This document shows, piece after piece, positions 35,336 to 44,544 of a stretch of 64,000 nt of DNA. Position 1 is the stretch's first letter; the number at the start of each line of letters is the position of its first letter. Source of the DNA: CAWBCR01 sp963787375 (GTDB lineage Bacteria > Chloroflexota > Anaerolineae > Aggregatilineales > UBA3940); assembly GCA_963787375.1 (NCBI GenBank), contig CAWBCR010000027.1, positions 124,001 through 188,000 of the forward strand, read 5' to 3'. A program made the translations under genes and the position numbers. The notes beneath the pieces are model-generated. The model was not told the DNA's origin. It made no database searches and saw only the letters and a list, made by a program, of their open reading frames with translations.

Positions 35336-36028
35336 TTATCTGCCGGTCCTCACATACAGGTAAGCCTGCCCGCGCTTGCCCGTCATCTCGACGGCCCCCA
35401 TGCCGCGCAGGCAGTAGGCCATTTTCTGCGCGATGTACAGCCGCTCGCCGAGGGCCCCGGCCAATTCCCGCGTTGTGAATGGCTCGGGCAGCGAGGCGGG
35501 CAGCAGCGCGCGAAAGTCGTCAACCGTCTCGAACCGCCGCTGCTCGACCACGCCCAGCAGCCGGTGATCCGTGATGCTCCATCCGTGCCGCCGCCAGCTT
35601 CCCTGTCCGTCGTTGACGCGCACTTCTTCCTCACGGACAAGCGCCACTTCGAGCGTCAGGTTGTCACGCGGGACGAGGTGCGGGAAGCTGACCAGCTCGC
35701 GGAAGATGTGCGCCACCGTCCCGTGCTGCGGCGACTTGCGCCGTTCTAGCGGCGTTCGGCCATCCGGCCCCAGCTTGACGATCCACTTCTCGGCGGCGAT
35801 GGGATGCACCACCCGCACCGGGTGCGATGCCGTAAGCCGGGCCAGCTTGGTCTTCATCGCCGCGAAGTTGCGCGTCTGGATTTCGATTAGCTGCTCGCCG
35901 CGCACGATGTCGATCACGTAGCCGTCGACCTCGACCTCGTGCAGATCGCCCGGCTGCGAGTAGTAGTCCTTCAACGCCGCGTGCAGCGAGCGCTCGCCAA
36001 GCGTGCCGATGTGGGGTTCGTCAGGCAT
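35336..36028 (-). CDS. Conserved protein with nuclease-like N-terminal motifs (DUF8091-like)
   Basis: A 230-residue protein starting MPDEPHIGTLGERSLHAALK. The N-terminal part contains HEVEVDGYVIDIVRG then LIEIQTRNFAAMKTKL, an E...D...ExQ pattern like the PD-(D/E)XK nuclease core with Gln in place of the Lys. A C-terminal part (about residues 140-225) looks like a winged helix (FTTRELAGALGERLYIAQKM). I recall similar uncharacterised bacterial proteins of this layout, but cannot confirm a family name here. It lies between the thiolase (27 nt gap) and the aminotransferase. No function is assigned. Confidence 0.75.
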   Translation of the reverse strand: MPDEPHIGTLGERSLHAALKDYYSQPGDLHEVEVDGYVIDIVRGEQLIEIQTRNFAAMKTKLARLTASHPVRVVHPIAAEKWIVKLGPDGRTPLERRKSPQHGTVAHIFRELVSFPHLVPRDNLTLEVALVREEEVRVNDGQGSWRRHGWSITDHRLLGVVEQRRFETVDDFRALLPASLPEPFTTRELAGALGERLYIAQKMAYCLRGMGAVEMTGKRGQAYLYVRTGR

Positions 36029-36055
36029 CACGATTCTCTCAGGCAGGCGCACAGC

Positions 36056-37300
36056 CTACGCCATCTCCACGACCGTTGCCTCGCCCTGCCCTACCCCGAC
36101 GCACAGCGTCGCAAGACCGTAGCGCATCTTCTCGCCCGCTGCTTTGCGACGCTTCATCTCGTGCAGCAGCGTGGTCAGAATGCGCGCCCCGGAGCAGCCC
36201 AGCGGGTGCCCCAACGCAATCGCCCCACCGTTGACATTGGTGATCTCTTGCCGGAAGCCCGCCGTCTCCATCACCGCCAGCGACTGCACCGCGAACGCCT
36301 CATTCAGCTCGATCAGGTCGATTTCGTCAATAGTCAGCCCGGCCCGCTTGAGCGCCTTCTCGGTCGCCCCGATGGGGCCCAGGCCCATGGTGCGCGGGTC
36401 GACACCGGCCGCGCCGCTCGCCACCCAGCGAGCCAGCGGCGTGAGCCCCAGCGCGGCGGCCCTCTCGGCACTCATCACCAGCACCGCCGCTGCGCCATCG
36501 TTCAGCCCCGACGAATTGCCCGCTGTCACCGTGCCGCCCTTGCGGAAGACCGGGCGCAGCTTCGCAAGCTGCTCCATGCTCGTGTCGAGCACAGCGGTGC
36601 CATCCTGCCAGGTGTAGCGCGGGTGCTCGTCGTGCTCGAAGACAATCGGATCGCCCTTGCGCTGCGGGATCTCGACCGGCACGATCTCCTCTTTGAAATG
36701 TCCGCTGTTGATCGCCTCGACCGCGCGGCGATGCAACTCCAGCGCAAAGGTGTCCTGCATCTCGCGGCTGAGGTGCGGGCGCTGTTCGTAGATGTTCTCC
36801 GCCGTCTCGCCCATTGCCTCCAGCGGAAACATGGCCTCCATTCTGGGGTTCGGGTAGCGCCAGCCGAGCGTCGTATCCCAGCCCGTGACGTTACCGTTCT
36901 GGTAGGCGCGTTCGCCTTTCGGCAGCGAGTACGGCGCGCGGCTCATGTTCTCCACGCCGCCCGCGATGTACAGGTCGCCCTCGCCCAGCGCGATGGCCCG
37001 CGCCGCCTGGTTGACGGCGTTCAGGCCCGACGCGCACAGCCGGTTGAACGTCACCCCTGCCACGTGCTGCGGCAGCCCGGCCAGCAGCAGCGCCATGCGC
37101 GCCACGTTGCGATTATCCTCGCCGGCCTGGTTGGCGCAGCCGAAATAGACTTCCTCGATCTCGTTGGGGTCAATCCCGTTGCGCTCGACGATAGCTTTGA
37201 TCGGGATCGCCGCCAGGTCGTCGGCACGGACGGCAGCCAGCGTCCCACCGATCCTGCCGACAGCGGTCCGGATGGCATCAACGATGACGACTTCGTGCAT
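36056..37300 (-). CDS. Acetyl-CoA acyltransferase (thiolase)
   Basis: Cleaves 3-ketoacyl-CoA with CoA to acetyl-CoA and a shortened acyl-CoA. The 414-residue protein has the acyl-accepting cysteine in NRLCASGLNAVNQ (about residue 91), GGVENMSRAPY, NEAFAVQ, GGAIALGHPLGCSGAR and the second catalytic cysteine in ATLCVGVGQGEA. Sequence details (FGCANQAGEDNRNVARMALL) resemble beta-ketoadipyl-CoA thiolases (PcaF type). That would fit the CoA-transferase pair at 40386-42065, but the assignment to the beta-ketoadipate pathway is inference. Confidence 0.92.
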   Translation of the reverse strand: MHEVVIVDAIRTAVGRIGGTLAAVRADDLAAIPIKAIVERNGIDPNEIEEVYFGCANQAGEDNRNVARMALLLAGLPQHVAGVTFNRLCASGLNAVNQAARAIALGEGDLYIAGGVENMSRAPYSLPKGERAYQNGNVTGWDTTLGWRYPNPRMEAMFPLEAMGETAENIYEQRPHLSREMQDTFALELHRRAVEAINSGHFKEEIVPVEIPQRKGDPIVFEHDEHPRYTWQDGTAVLDTSMEQLAKLRPVFRKGGTVTAGNSSGLNDGAAAVLVMSAERAAALGLTPLARWVASGAAGVDPRTMGLGPIGATEKALKRAGLTIDEIDLIELNEAFAVQSLAVMETAGFRQEITNVNGGAIALGHPLGCSGARILTTLLHEMKRRKAAGEKMRYGLATLCVGVGQGEATVVEMA

Positions 37301-37361
37301 GGTGGTAGCATCCTTAGTGTTCGCGGTGATGTATGCTCAGGTTGCGCACTCAATTATGTCA

Positions 37362-37635
37362 CTACGGCGTCACGCCGCCAAACTCGCTCAACGCCAGCGC
37401 CAGCCCCATCGCGATGGCGATCATGATAAACATGAAGCCGGCGGCCAACCCAAAGAAGCCCACGACGCGTGTCTGCAGCGGGTTCGCCCGACCGACTCTT
37501 CTGTCCCATGCTGTCGATCCGCGACCCGCCCTTCCCCGTGATCAGCCCGTAGCCGCCGATCCCTATCCCGAACAGGCCCACCAGCCCCAGCGGCAGCAGG
37601 CAGCACAGCACGCGCCCAAGGAAACCATTGATCAT
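37362..37635 (-). CDS. Small two-span membrane protein (one-base shift near 37488)
   Basis: About 90 residues when the frame is restored. The first frame gives MINGFLGRVLCCLLPLGLVG and a Gly-rich first membrane span; the second gives NPLQTRVVGFFGLAAGFMF and a second span ending SEFGGVTP then TAG at 37362. One extra base between GQKS and GRANP separates them. The locus length (274 nt) is one more than a multiple of three, in line with this. Function unknown; it lies upstream of the thiolase on the same strand. Confidence 0.65.
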
Positions 37636-37734
37636 CGATCACCTCGCTCTATGTCATAGGAACCTCCCCTCATTATATGTGAAGTCTGGAACAAACGCCG
37701 GTGGGATCGTGTGCGCTGCCGGTGGAAAAGAACA

Positions 37735-37756
37735 GGGCCGGCACACAGGCCGGCCC
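37735..37756 (-). terminator. Terminator of the M50 protease gene
   Basis: GGGCCGGC pairs with GCCGGCCC around a 6-nt loop, about 50 nt after the protease stop codon. Confidence 0.6.
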
Positions 37757-37806
37757 GGATGATCCGCAGCGGTAGATCGGAGAGATACCTTAAGTTAGGG
37801 CGGCGG

Positions 37807-38955
37807 TTACAGTCGCATCGGCTGGGCGTCGAGCGTGCTCAACGTGCGGACCAGCCCCAGCACGTCGTCGCGCTGCAGCAGGCCCAGCACAGCGCCGTCC
37901 TGCTGGACGGGCAGCAGGCGCAGGCCCGCCAGCTCCATCCGCTGGAGCGCCTTAAACAGGTCGGTGTCCGGCCCGACTTGCTCGCGCTCGCCAACCGGCG
38001 TCATCATCATGGCCAGCGTGGTCACGGGCCATTTCTCAGGGGGAACGCGCCGCAGGTGCTCGACACCCAGCAGCCCCCGCACACCCTCGTCGCCGGTAAT
38101 GACCAGTGTCCGCAGCCCCGCGCCCAGCATCCGAGCGTCGGCAAGCTGCTGGATGGTCAGGTCGCCGGGCAACGTAATGAAATTGGGCTGCATCAACTGG
38201 CGGGCGGTGCGCCCGGTCAGCAGCAGCCGCACCCGCGCGGCCTGCATCTCGGCGTTAGCTGCTCCCTGCAGGAAGAAACCGATCAGCCCCAGCCACAGCC
38301 CGTTGGAGAAGTCCCCGGTGAACACCATCAGCGCGCCTACGCCGATGAAGCCAAACGCAATCACCCGGCCAACAGTCCCCGCGGTGATCGTGGCGCGGGC
38401 CTGTTTGCCCGTCAGCCCCCACAGGATGGCGTGCAGCACGCGCCCGCCGTCCAGCGGGAAGCCGGGGATCAGGTTGAAGCCGACTAGCATCAGGTTGATC
38501 ATCCCCAGGTAGCCGAAGAACGCGATCAGCGGCTCGGCCACGCCCAGCAGGCGCGTTTGCAGCCACAGTGCGCCCAGCACCCCGGCAAGCGCCAGGCTGA
38601 CCACTGGCCCGGCAATCGCCACCGCAAACTCGCTGAATGGGCCCGGCGGTTCATCACCCATCTCCGCCAACCCGCCGAAGATCATCAGCCGGATGCGCCG
38701 CACGGGGATCCGGTACACCATCGCCAGCAGCGCGTGGCCCAGTTCGTGCAGCAGCACGCTGACGAACAGCGCTATCGCCGTGGTCGCCCCCAGCAGCCAG
38801 TAGGTATCCACCGTCCAGCCACTGTAGCGATCAGGAAAGTAGCTTGTCGCCAGGGACCACGTCAGCAGGCCAAAGATCAGGAACCACGACCAGTCCAACC
38901 GGACCGGGATTCCGAAGATGCGGCCCAATGGCAGCCCCTGCGCGTTTTCCTTCAT
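37807..38955 (-). CDS. Site-2 protease family metalloprotease with CBS domains (M50)
   Basis: An intramembrane zinc protease of 382 residues. The zinc motif HELGHALLA is in the second membrane helix (about residues 70-78) and the third ligand is in NLIPGFPLDGGRVL (about 160-173). At least five hydrophobic spans come first, and the C-terminal third (from about 230, TARQLMQPNFITLPGDLTI) contains two CBS-like repeats that may sense nucleotides. This is the SpoIVFB/Rip3 type of architecture. The substrate could be a membrane-bound regulator; the sigma-factor pair at 21227-22379 is too far away to infer a link. Confidence 0.9.
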   Translation of the reverse strand: MKENAQGLPLGRIFGIPVRLDWSWFLIFGLLTWSLATSYFPDRYSGWTVDTYWLLGATTAIALFVSVLLHELGHALLAMVYRIPVRRIRLMIFGGLAEMGDEPPGPFSEFAVAIAGPVVSLALAGVLGALWLQTRLLGVAEPLIAFFGYLGMINLMLVGFNLIPGFPLDGGRVLHAILWGLTGKQARATITAGTVGRVIAFGFIGVGALMVFTGDFSNGLWLGLIGFFLQGAANAEMQAARVRLLLTGRTARQLMQPNFITLPGDLTIQQLADARMLGAGLRTLVITGDEGVRGLLGVEHLRRVPPEKWPVTTLAMMMTPVGEREQVGPDTDLFKALQRMELAGLRLLPVQQDGAVLGLLQRDDVLGLVRTLSTLDAQPMRL

Positions 38956-39212
38956 TGCGTCCCTTTCTTTCTACCGGTAACGCGTCAGTTCTCCTAAGTG
39001 TACCTCAAATCGCCCGCCGACTGCGTTAGAGCCGTCTATGAACAGGGCTGGGGATGGCGCACGCGCACGGCTTGTATCCTTACTGCCACACTATCATAGA
39101 AGCCGCCGACAGGTTATCGACAGCCAGCCGACAGGTCCAGGCCTAGCAGCCGGCAGCGAGCGGGGTATGATCTAAACTCGCACACAAAACGAACCGGATA
39201 CAGGAGATCTTC

Positions 39213-40298
39213 ATGGCTCATCAGCAGCACACGCAGCGCCACGCGCGCCAATCCATACCAGGGCGCATCAACCGCCTGCCAATACCGACACTGGGCCACT
39301 TCACGCCGCTCATTGGGGTGGCCGGGCTGGTGATCGGGCTGGCGCTATTCGGCGTGGTGGGCGGGTTAGTGCTGAGCGCCATCGTCACCGGCGACGCGCT
39401 GAACCCGTTCCATGGCGAGGACGTGGTCGTCGCCATGCCGGGAAAGCAGGGCGTCGAAGGGCTGACGCTGCCCTCGTTCCTCCAGCCCAACCCTCCCAAC
39501 CGCCGCGTGACGATCGTGCTGCTGGGTGCTGACACACGCCCCGCCGAGACGGGCTACCGCACGCCCACCGACACGATCATGCTGCTGACCATCGATCCCC
39601 AGGCCGGGACAGCGGGCATCGTCTCGCTGCCGCGCGATCTGTACGTCGACATCCCCGGCTACGGCCCTGACCGGATCAACACGGCCTATGTCAGGGGCGG
39701 TGGCCAACTGGTGATGGACACCATCGCACAGGATTTCGGCATTCAGGTTGATCATTACGTGCTGGTACAGTTCGACGCGTTCGTCACGCTGGTCGATCAG
39801 ATTGGCGGGATCGACGTCAACGTACCCACAGAGATCTACGACCCGGAGTTCCCCGCCGAGTGCTACAGCCGCGACAACTGCGGCTTCGATCCGCTATACA
39901 TCCCCGCCGGGCAGCAGCACTTCGACGGCTGGACGGCGCTGCGCTACGCCCGCGTGCGCCACACCGACAACGACTACGAGCGTGCGCGCCGCCAGCAGGT
40001 CGTGCTGTTCGCCATTCGCGATAGGATCGTCAGCCTGCAGATGCTGCCGGTGCTGGTCCAGCGCGCGCCGGCGCTGTACGCCACGCTCACCAGCGCGGTT
40101 CGCACCGACCTCACGCTGGACGAGTTGCTGACGCTCGCGCAGCAGGCCGCCGCCATCGACCGGGCCAACATCCGCTCGGCGGTGGTCGACGGCAGTTACG
40201 TTACGCCATTCCGCACGTCCGGCGGCGCGGACGTCCTCCAGCCGGATTACGAGAAGATCGACGCGCTGATCGCGGACACGTTCGGTACCACACCATAA
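39213..40298 (+). CDS. LytR-CpsA-Psr (LCP) family protein
   Basis: LCP enzymes attach undecaprenyl-linked glycopolymers to the cell wall or envelope. The 361-residue protein has one N-terminal membrane anchor (about residues 30-58) and then the extracytoplasmic LCP domain: IVLLGADTRP, the conserved arginine and aspartate segments TPTDTIMLLTID, SLPRDLYVDIPGYG with DRINTAY, QFDAFVTLVDQIGGIDVNVP, and ALRYARVRHTDNDYERARRQQ. The start has an AGGAGAT site. There is no polymer-synthesis cluster next to it, although two glycosyltransferases lie at 52576-54357. Confidence 0.93.
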   Translation: MAHQQHTQRHARQSIPGRINRLPIPTLGHFTPLIGVAGLVIGLALFGVVGGLVLSAIVTGDALNPFHGEDVVVAMPGKQGVEGLTLPSFLQPNPPNRRVTIVLLGADTRPAETGYRTPTDTIMLLTIDPQAGTAGIVSLPRDLYVDIPGYGPDRINTAYVRGGGQLVMDTIAQDFGIQVDHYVLVQFDAFVTLVDQIGGIDVNVPTEIYDPEFPAECYSRDNCGFDPLYIPAGQQHFDGWTALRYARVRHTDNDYERARRQQVVLFAIRDRIVSLQMLPVLVQRAPALYATLTSAVRTDLTLDELLTLAQQAAAIDRANIRSAVVDGSYVTPFRTSGGADVLQPDYEKIDALIADTFGTTP

Positions 40299-40312
40299 CC
40301 TGACACATGCAC

Positions 40313-40334
40313 AGGGCACGGCGTGCTGTGCCCT
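40313..40334. terminator. Terminator between convergent genes
   Basis: AGGGCAC pairs with GTGCCCT around an 8-nt loop, between the LCP gene (plus) and the CoA-transferase operon (minus). Confidence 0.6.
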
Positions 40335-40385
40335 CTGATTCATTCTCTCTCTGCGCTCTTTGCGTTCTCTGCGGTTAGTCTCTTC

Positions 40386-41148
40386 TTACCGGTAAAGCCC
40401 TTCGGGGTCCAGCTCTTCGCGGACCACGCGCAGCTCTTCGTCGGTCGGCACGGGCGTCTCGGCGATGTCCTCCGCGAGCCGCACCTTCCAACCCATGCTG
40501 TCGCGCACTTCATCCAGCGTGACGCCGGGGTGCAGCGATACTAGCTGCATCTCGCGTTCAGCGTTGCCAAAGTCGAACAGCGCCTTGTCGGTGACCACGA
40601 ACTGCGGCCCGGTCCCTGGCAGGCCGAGCTCTCTCGCGCGCGCTGCCGCCTTCGAGATGCCCCGGCGACGTGTAGAAGTCGAGCTTCTCGACAAACGAAC
40701 GCTTGCCCAGCCGCATAATCATCGTGATCTGTCTGGCGTTGATGGCAATCTCGCATGCGCCGCCGGAGCCCGGCAGGCGCACCTTGGGCGCATCATAGCT
40801 GCCGATCACCGTCGTGTTCAGGTTTCCGTGGCGGTCGATCTGCGCGCCGCCCAGCAGCGCCACGTCGACCAGCCCGCCCTGCAAGTACAGGCTGAACAGG
40901 TCGATCATCGACATCACCGATGTGGCCCCGGTGACCAGCGTCGGGTCGCCGATGGACAGCGGCAGGCGGGCCGGCTGCGCGCCGTACACGCCCAACTCGT
41001 AGATCAGCTCAAGCTCCGGGGCGACGGTCCGCCGCGCCAGGTTGCAGGCGATGTTGGGCTGCCCGACGCCCACGAACACGGTCCGCGCGCCCTTCAGCGC
41101 CCGCGCCGCCGAGACGATCATCATCTCTGAGGAGGAATAGTCGCTCAT
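40386..41148 (-). CDS. CoA-transferase subunit B, 3-oxoadipate/glutaconate type (one-base shift near 40630)
   Basis: The beta subunit, about 253 residues after restoring the frame. The catalytic glutamate is probably E51 in LIYELGVYGA. LLGGAQIDRHGNLNTTVIGS and RLPGSGGACEIA are conserved and align with the paralogue at 24223. The frame breaks in the repeat CTCTCTC at about 40629-40635; after it the protein continues LGLPGTGPQFVVTDKALFDF and LHPGVTLDEVRDSMGW to the end. The start ATG overlaps the subunit A stop by 4 nt (ATGA). With the thiolase at 36056 it could form a beta-ketoadipate or related acid pathway. Confidence 0.88.
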
Positions 41149-42065
41149 ACATAGGCTCCATAATCGATCGGGCTAGCAGGGGCAGTGCCCGCTGGCTTGA
41201 TGCGGTTCAGCGTCTCCGGGCCAAGTTTGCGCAGGTACTCGGCCCGATCCGCGACGCCGTACACCCACTCGTCAAGCCACTGCTCGGTCGCGGCCTGCTC
41301 GCGCGAGATCTCGTCCCACTTCAGATAGAAGGCGTTGTCGCGGTCGTAGTAGCCCTGCACGTACGACGGGTGTGCACCGAACGGCTCGTGCACCACTGCG
41401 TCGACGATCAGGCCGGGGATCAGCGTGCGGTTGGGGTCGGCGCGGATTGTCTCCTCGCCGACGATCTCTTCCACCACGACGATTACCTTGCCCGCCGCGA
41501 AAGCTGCCTCTTTCTGGCAGCCTAGCAATCCCCACAGCTGCGTGTTGCCCGACTCGTCCGCGCGCTGCGCGTGGACAATCGTCACGTCCGGGTTGATCGG
41601 TGGCACGACGGCGATGGGGCCGTCGCCGTACGGGCTGTCCACCGAGGCGATGCGCGGGTTCGCCGCCATCATGTCGGACCCGGTGTAGCTGCGCAGCGGG
41701 AAGAACGGCAGCTTCATCGCGCCCGCCGTATAACGGCCCACCATCCCGAAATGCGAGTATTCCTCGATCTCCAGCGGCGCGGGCACGCCCTTTTCGACCG
41801 CCCGCCGCACGGCGTGCAGCGACCCGACGCCGGGGTTGCCCAGGTAGCTGAACACCAGCTTTGAGGCCACACTCGCCGCGATCATCTGGTCGTAGATCAG
41901 GTCAGGCGTCAGGCGGATCAGCGTCAGGTTCTTGCGCCGCTGCCGGATGATCTCGTGCCCGGCGGCAAAACAGATGAAGGCCGTGAAGCCCTCGATAGCC
42001 AGCGACATGCCGTCCACGACATGCGTCGCGATGGCTTCCTGCATCGATACGATTTTATTGGTCAC
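41145..42065 (-). CDS. CoA-transferase subunit A, 3-oxoadipate/glutaconate type
   Basis: The alpha subunit, 306 residues. Segments MTNKIVSMQEAIATHVVDGM, GFTAFICFAAGHEIIRQ, LTLIRLTPDLIYDQMIAA and NPDVTIVHAQRADESGN are typical of the CatI/GctA group of family I CoA-transferases. It is first in a two-gene operon, with 4 nt of overlap with subunit B. It is closer to the classical length than the paralogue at 23182 (345 residues). Confidence 0.88.
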   Translation of the reverse strand: MTNKIVSMQEAIATHVVDGMSLAIEGFTAFICFAAGHEIIRQRRKNLTLIRLTPDLIYDQMIAASVASKLVFSYLGNPGVGSLHAVRRAVEKGVPAPLEIEEYSHFGMVGRYTAGAMKLPFFPLRSYTGSDMMAANPRIASVDSPYGDGPIAVVPPINPDVTIVHAQRADESGNTQLWGLLGCQKEAAFAAGKVIVVVEEIVGEETIRADPNRTLIPGLIVDAVVHEPFGAHPSYVQGYYDRDNAFYLKWDEISREQAATEQWLDEWVYGVADRAEYLRKLGPETLNRIKPAGTAPASPIDYGAYV

Positions 42066-42120
42066 GTTGACTCTCTCGTTCGTGAAGGGCGCTCAAACAA
42101 AAAGGCGTGAGCGTACCGAG

Positions 42121-42148
42121 GCAGGGGCGCACGTCTGTGCGCCCCTGC
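42121..42148 (-). terminator. Terminator of the aldehyde dehydrogenase gene
   Basis: A perfect 12-bp stem GCAGGGGCGCAC / GTGCGCCCCTGC with a GTCT loop, 20 nt after the dehydrogenase stop codon. Confidence 0.75.
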
Positions 42149-42168
42149 GACCTGTAATCGTAAGCGTC

Positions 42169-43731
42169 TTACCCGTGGATGACCGTCTGGCTCTGCTCGC
42201 GCATGTAGTTAAGCAGAGTCCAGTGCCCGCCGATGTTGCGCCCCGACGAGCCGCTCGACTTCCAGCCACCGAACGTCTGGAACCCCGGCCACGCACCGGT
42301 CGTCGCACCGCTGTCCCGGTTGACGTACACTGTGCCGGCCTGGATGTTGTCGAGGAACCACTGTGTCTCATCCGCGCCGCCAAAGAAGCCTGCCGTCAGA
42401 CCGTACTGCACGTCGTTGGCCTTCTGCATGGCCTCTTCCAGCGTGTCGACCGGGGTCACGTACAGGATCGGCACAAACAGCTCGGTCTGCACCAGGAAAT
42501 GATCCTGCGGCAGGTCGGTGATGATCGTCGGCTGCACGAAGTAACCGTTGGCGAACGGGCCATCAGTCAGCACCTCGCCGCCATACACAACCTTGCCGTC
42601 GGCCCTGGCCTTCTCCATGAAGCGTTTGTAATCCTCAAAGGCGTTCTTGTTCACCAGCGGCCCCATAAAGGTGTCTTTGTCGAGCGGGTCGCCGATCTTG
42701 AGCGCCTTTGTCTTCTCGACCAGCTTGCTGACAAACGAGTCGTACACGTCCTTCTGCACGTACACGCGCGAGCAGGCCGAGCACTTCTGCCCGTCCATTC
42801 CAAATGCCGAACGCATGACGCCCATTGCCGCTTTATCAAGGTCGGCCTTCTTCGAGACTATGGTCGGGTTCTTGCCGCCCATCTCTACCACGACCGGCTT
42901 GGGATACGTTGTGGCAAAATCGCGGTAGACCTGGTTGAAGCCCACATCATACGAGCCGGTAAAAGTGATCCCGTCAACATCCGGGTTGGTGACCAGCTCG
43001 TTGCCCGCCGTGCGGCCCGGCCCGGTGATGAAGTTCGCCGCGCCCGCTAGCACGCCCGCCTCGACACAGTACTTGATCAGCATGTAGGCCGACCACGGCG
43101 CATCCGACGACGGCTTGAGCGTGACGGTGTTGCCGGTGACCAGCGCCGCCGCGACCGGACCTGCCGCCAGCGCCAGCGGGAAGTTGAACGGCGAGATGAC
43201 CGTCCACACGCCGTAGGGCTTGAGGACACTGGTGTTGGTATCATTCGCGCCAAAGGCATTCATCTGCCGGACGAAGCCCTTGTTCTCGCGCATCTGGTAG
43301 GCGTAGTAGCGCAGCAGGTCCGCCGATTCCTGCACGTCGCCCATCGCCTCGGTGCGATTCTTGCCCATCTCCAGGATCATCATCGCCGAGATCTCCATCA
43401 TGTTATCGGAGATCATGTCGGCTACCTTCTCGACGAGCTGGCAGCGCTCTTCATACGGTTTGCACGACCATTCCGGAAACGCCTTGCGGGCCGCTGCGAT
43501 TGCCGCCTTTGAGTTGTCGGCGTTGGCCTTCTGGAAGTACACCAGCGGCTCGCGCGTGTCTGCCGGGTTAAAGACCGGGAACGTCTCGGCGGCCTTCACC
43601 TCTTTGCCGCCAATCAGCAGTGGAAGCGTGGAGCCTTTCATCGCCTTGACGCGCTCGGCGGCCTGGTCAAAGGCAGCGTTAAGCTCCTTGTCGTCAACCG
43701 ACATGGTTGTGTAGGTAATCTTGAAAGCCAT
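42169..43731 (-). CDS. pruA: 1-pyrroline-5-carboxylate / aldehyde dehydrogenase
   Basis: Oxidises glutamate semialdehyde (from proline or arginine breakdown) to glutamate with NAD(+). The 520-residue protein has PFNFPLALAAGPVAAALVTGN and the glycine motif TFTGSYDVG for NAD binding, the general base in VVEMGGKNP and the catalytic cysteine in MDGQKCSACSRVYV. The C-terminal SGSSGRNIGGHWTLLNYMREQ is typical of the PruA/RocA group. No proline dehydrogenase gene is adjacent in the window. It is transcribed divergently from the flavin reductase. Confidence 0.9.
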   Translation of the reverse strand: MAFKITYTTMSVDDKELNAAFDQAAERVKAMKGSTLPLLIGGKEVKAAETFPVFNPADTREPLVYFQKANADNSKAAIAAARKAFPEWSCKPYEERCQLVEKVADMISDNMMEISAMMILEMGKNRTEAMGDVQESADLLRYYAYQMRENKGFVRQMNAFGANDTNTSVLKPYGVWTVISPFNFPLALAAGPVAAALVTGNTVTLKPSSDAPWSAYMLIKYCVEAGVLAGAANFITGPGRTAGNELVTNPDVDGITFTGSYDVGFNQVYRDFATTYPKPVVVEMGGKNPTIVSKKADLDKAAMGVMRSAFGMDGQKCSACSRVYVQKDVYDSFVSKLVEKTKALKIGDPLDKDTFMGPLVNKNAFEDYKRFMEKARADGKVVYGGEVLTDGPFANGYFVQPTIITDLPQDHFLVQTELFVPILYVTPVDTLEEAMQKANDVQYGLTAGFFGGADETQWFLDNIQAGTVYVNRDSGATTGAWPGFQTFGGWKSSGSSGRNIGGHWTLLNYMREQSQTVIHG

Positions 43732-44021
43732 GCGTTTCTCCCTCGAAATGTTAATGCGGTCGAAAAGAGGATGGTAGCCTTCGCAAAAACGCGGTGCTCA
43801 CCAATCATACACGCGGAAGGTTGCGGCTGCCTATCCCCTGCGCTGTGAGCATCGGCACCTGTAACTTGATTATAGATCAGGAAGCGTCGGAAGTGATAAA
43901 GTTGTCGTGGCCGCGCAGCAACCGGCAATCCTGTACGAATGATCGGTTGGGTAGCGCGCCTCTGGCGGTTACAATCAATGCAGTACCTGACCGCGCCTCA
44001 GGTCGCAGAGAGGAACCGCAT

Positions 44022-44522
44022 ATGCCAGATCAATCCGCGCCGGATATCCGCGAATACCGGCGCACGATGGGATTGTTCGCCACCGGCGTCGGCGTGTTGA
44101 TTACCGTCAGAGACTCCGGCGAGCCGGTCGGAATGACGGCCAACGCTATCACCTCGGTGTCGCTCGATCCGCTGCTGCTGCTGGTGTGTGTCGGCAAAGA
44201 CGCAAATCTCGCGCCGATTCTGCTGGAGAAGTCTACCTTCACGTTGAGCTTTCTGCGCGCTTCGCAAGGCGACGTGTCTGACCATTTTGCTGGGCGGCTG
44301 CACGGCGATCCGCCGCCGGTCACGTTCGAGCCGTTTGGCAGCGGGGTCCGCCTCGGCGACTGTCTGGGGGCGGTCGCCTGCGCGCAGCGCGACGTATGCG
44401 ACGGCGGCGATCACTGGATCGTCATCGCCCGCGTGACAGACCTGTATCGCGCCGATGACGCCTCGGACCCGCTGATCTTCTTCGGTGGCAGGTACCAGCG
44501 CCTCAACGGCCCCGCCGAGTAA
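44022..44522 (+). CDS. Flavin reductase-like protein
   Basis: A 166-residue FMN-binding split-barrel protein of the flavin reductase (HpaC/NtaB-like) domain. It starts MPDQSAPDIREYRRTMGLFA and shows TGVGVLITVRDSGEPVGMTA, SVSLDPLLLLVCV and FTLSFLRASQGDVSDHFAG, the usual domain pattern. The ATG at 44022 has an AGAGAGGAA site; the open frame upstream is not conserved-looking. It could supply reduced flavin to a monooxygenase, but none is next to it. Confidence 0.87.
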   Translation: MPDQSAPDIREYRRTMGLFATGVGVLITVRDSGEPVGMTANAITSVSLDPLLLLVCVGKDANLAPILLEKSTFTLSFLRASQGDVSDHFAGRLHGDPPPVTFEPFGSGVRLGDCLGAVACAQRDVCDGGDHWIVIARVTDLYRADDASDPLIFFGGRYQRLNGPAE

Positions 44523-44544
44523 GCCCCCTACCCCGCACACACAT

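Noticed and set aside
35939..37426. Long plus-strand open frame (495 codons)
   Set aside because: It is antisense to the thiolase and rich in Arg/His/Gln with no domain; a shadow.
43860..43900. Promoter for pruA at a TATAAT-like box (43869-43874, minus strand)
   Set aside because: There is no acceptable -35 element at 16-18 nt, so it is not listed as a feature.
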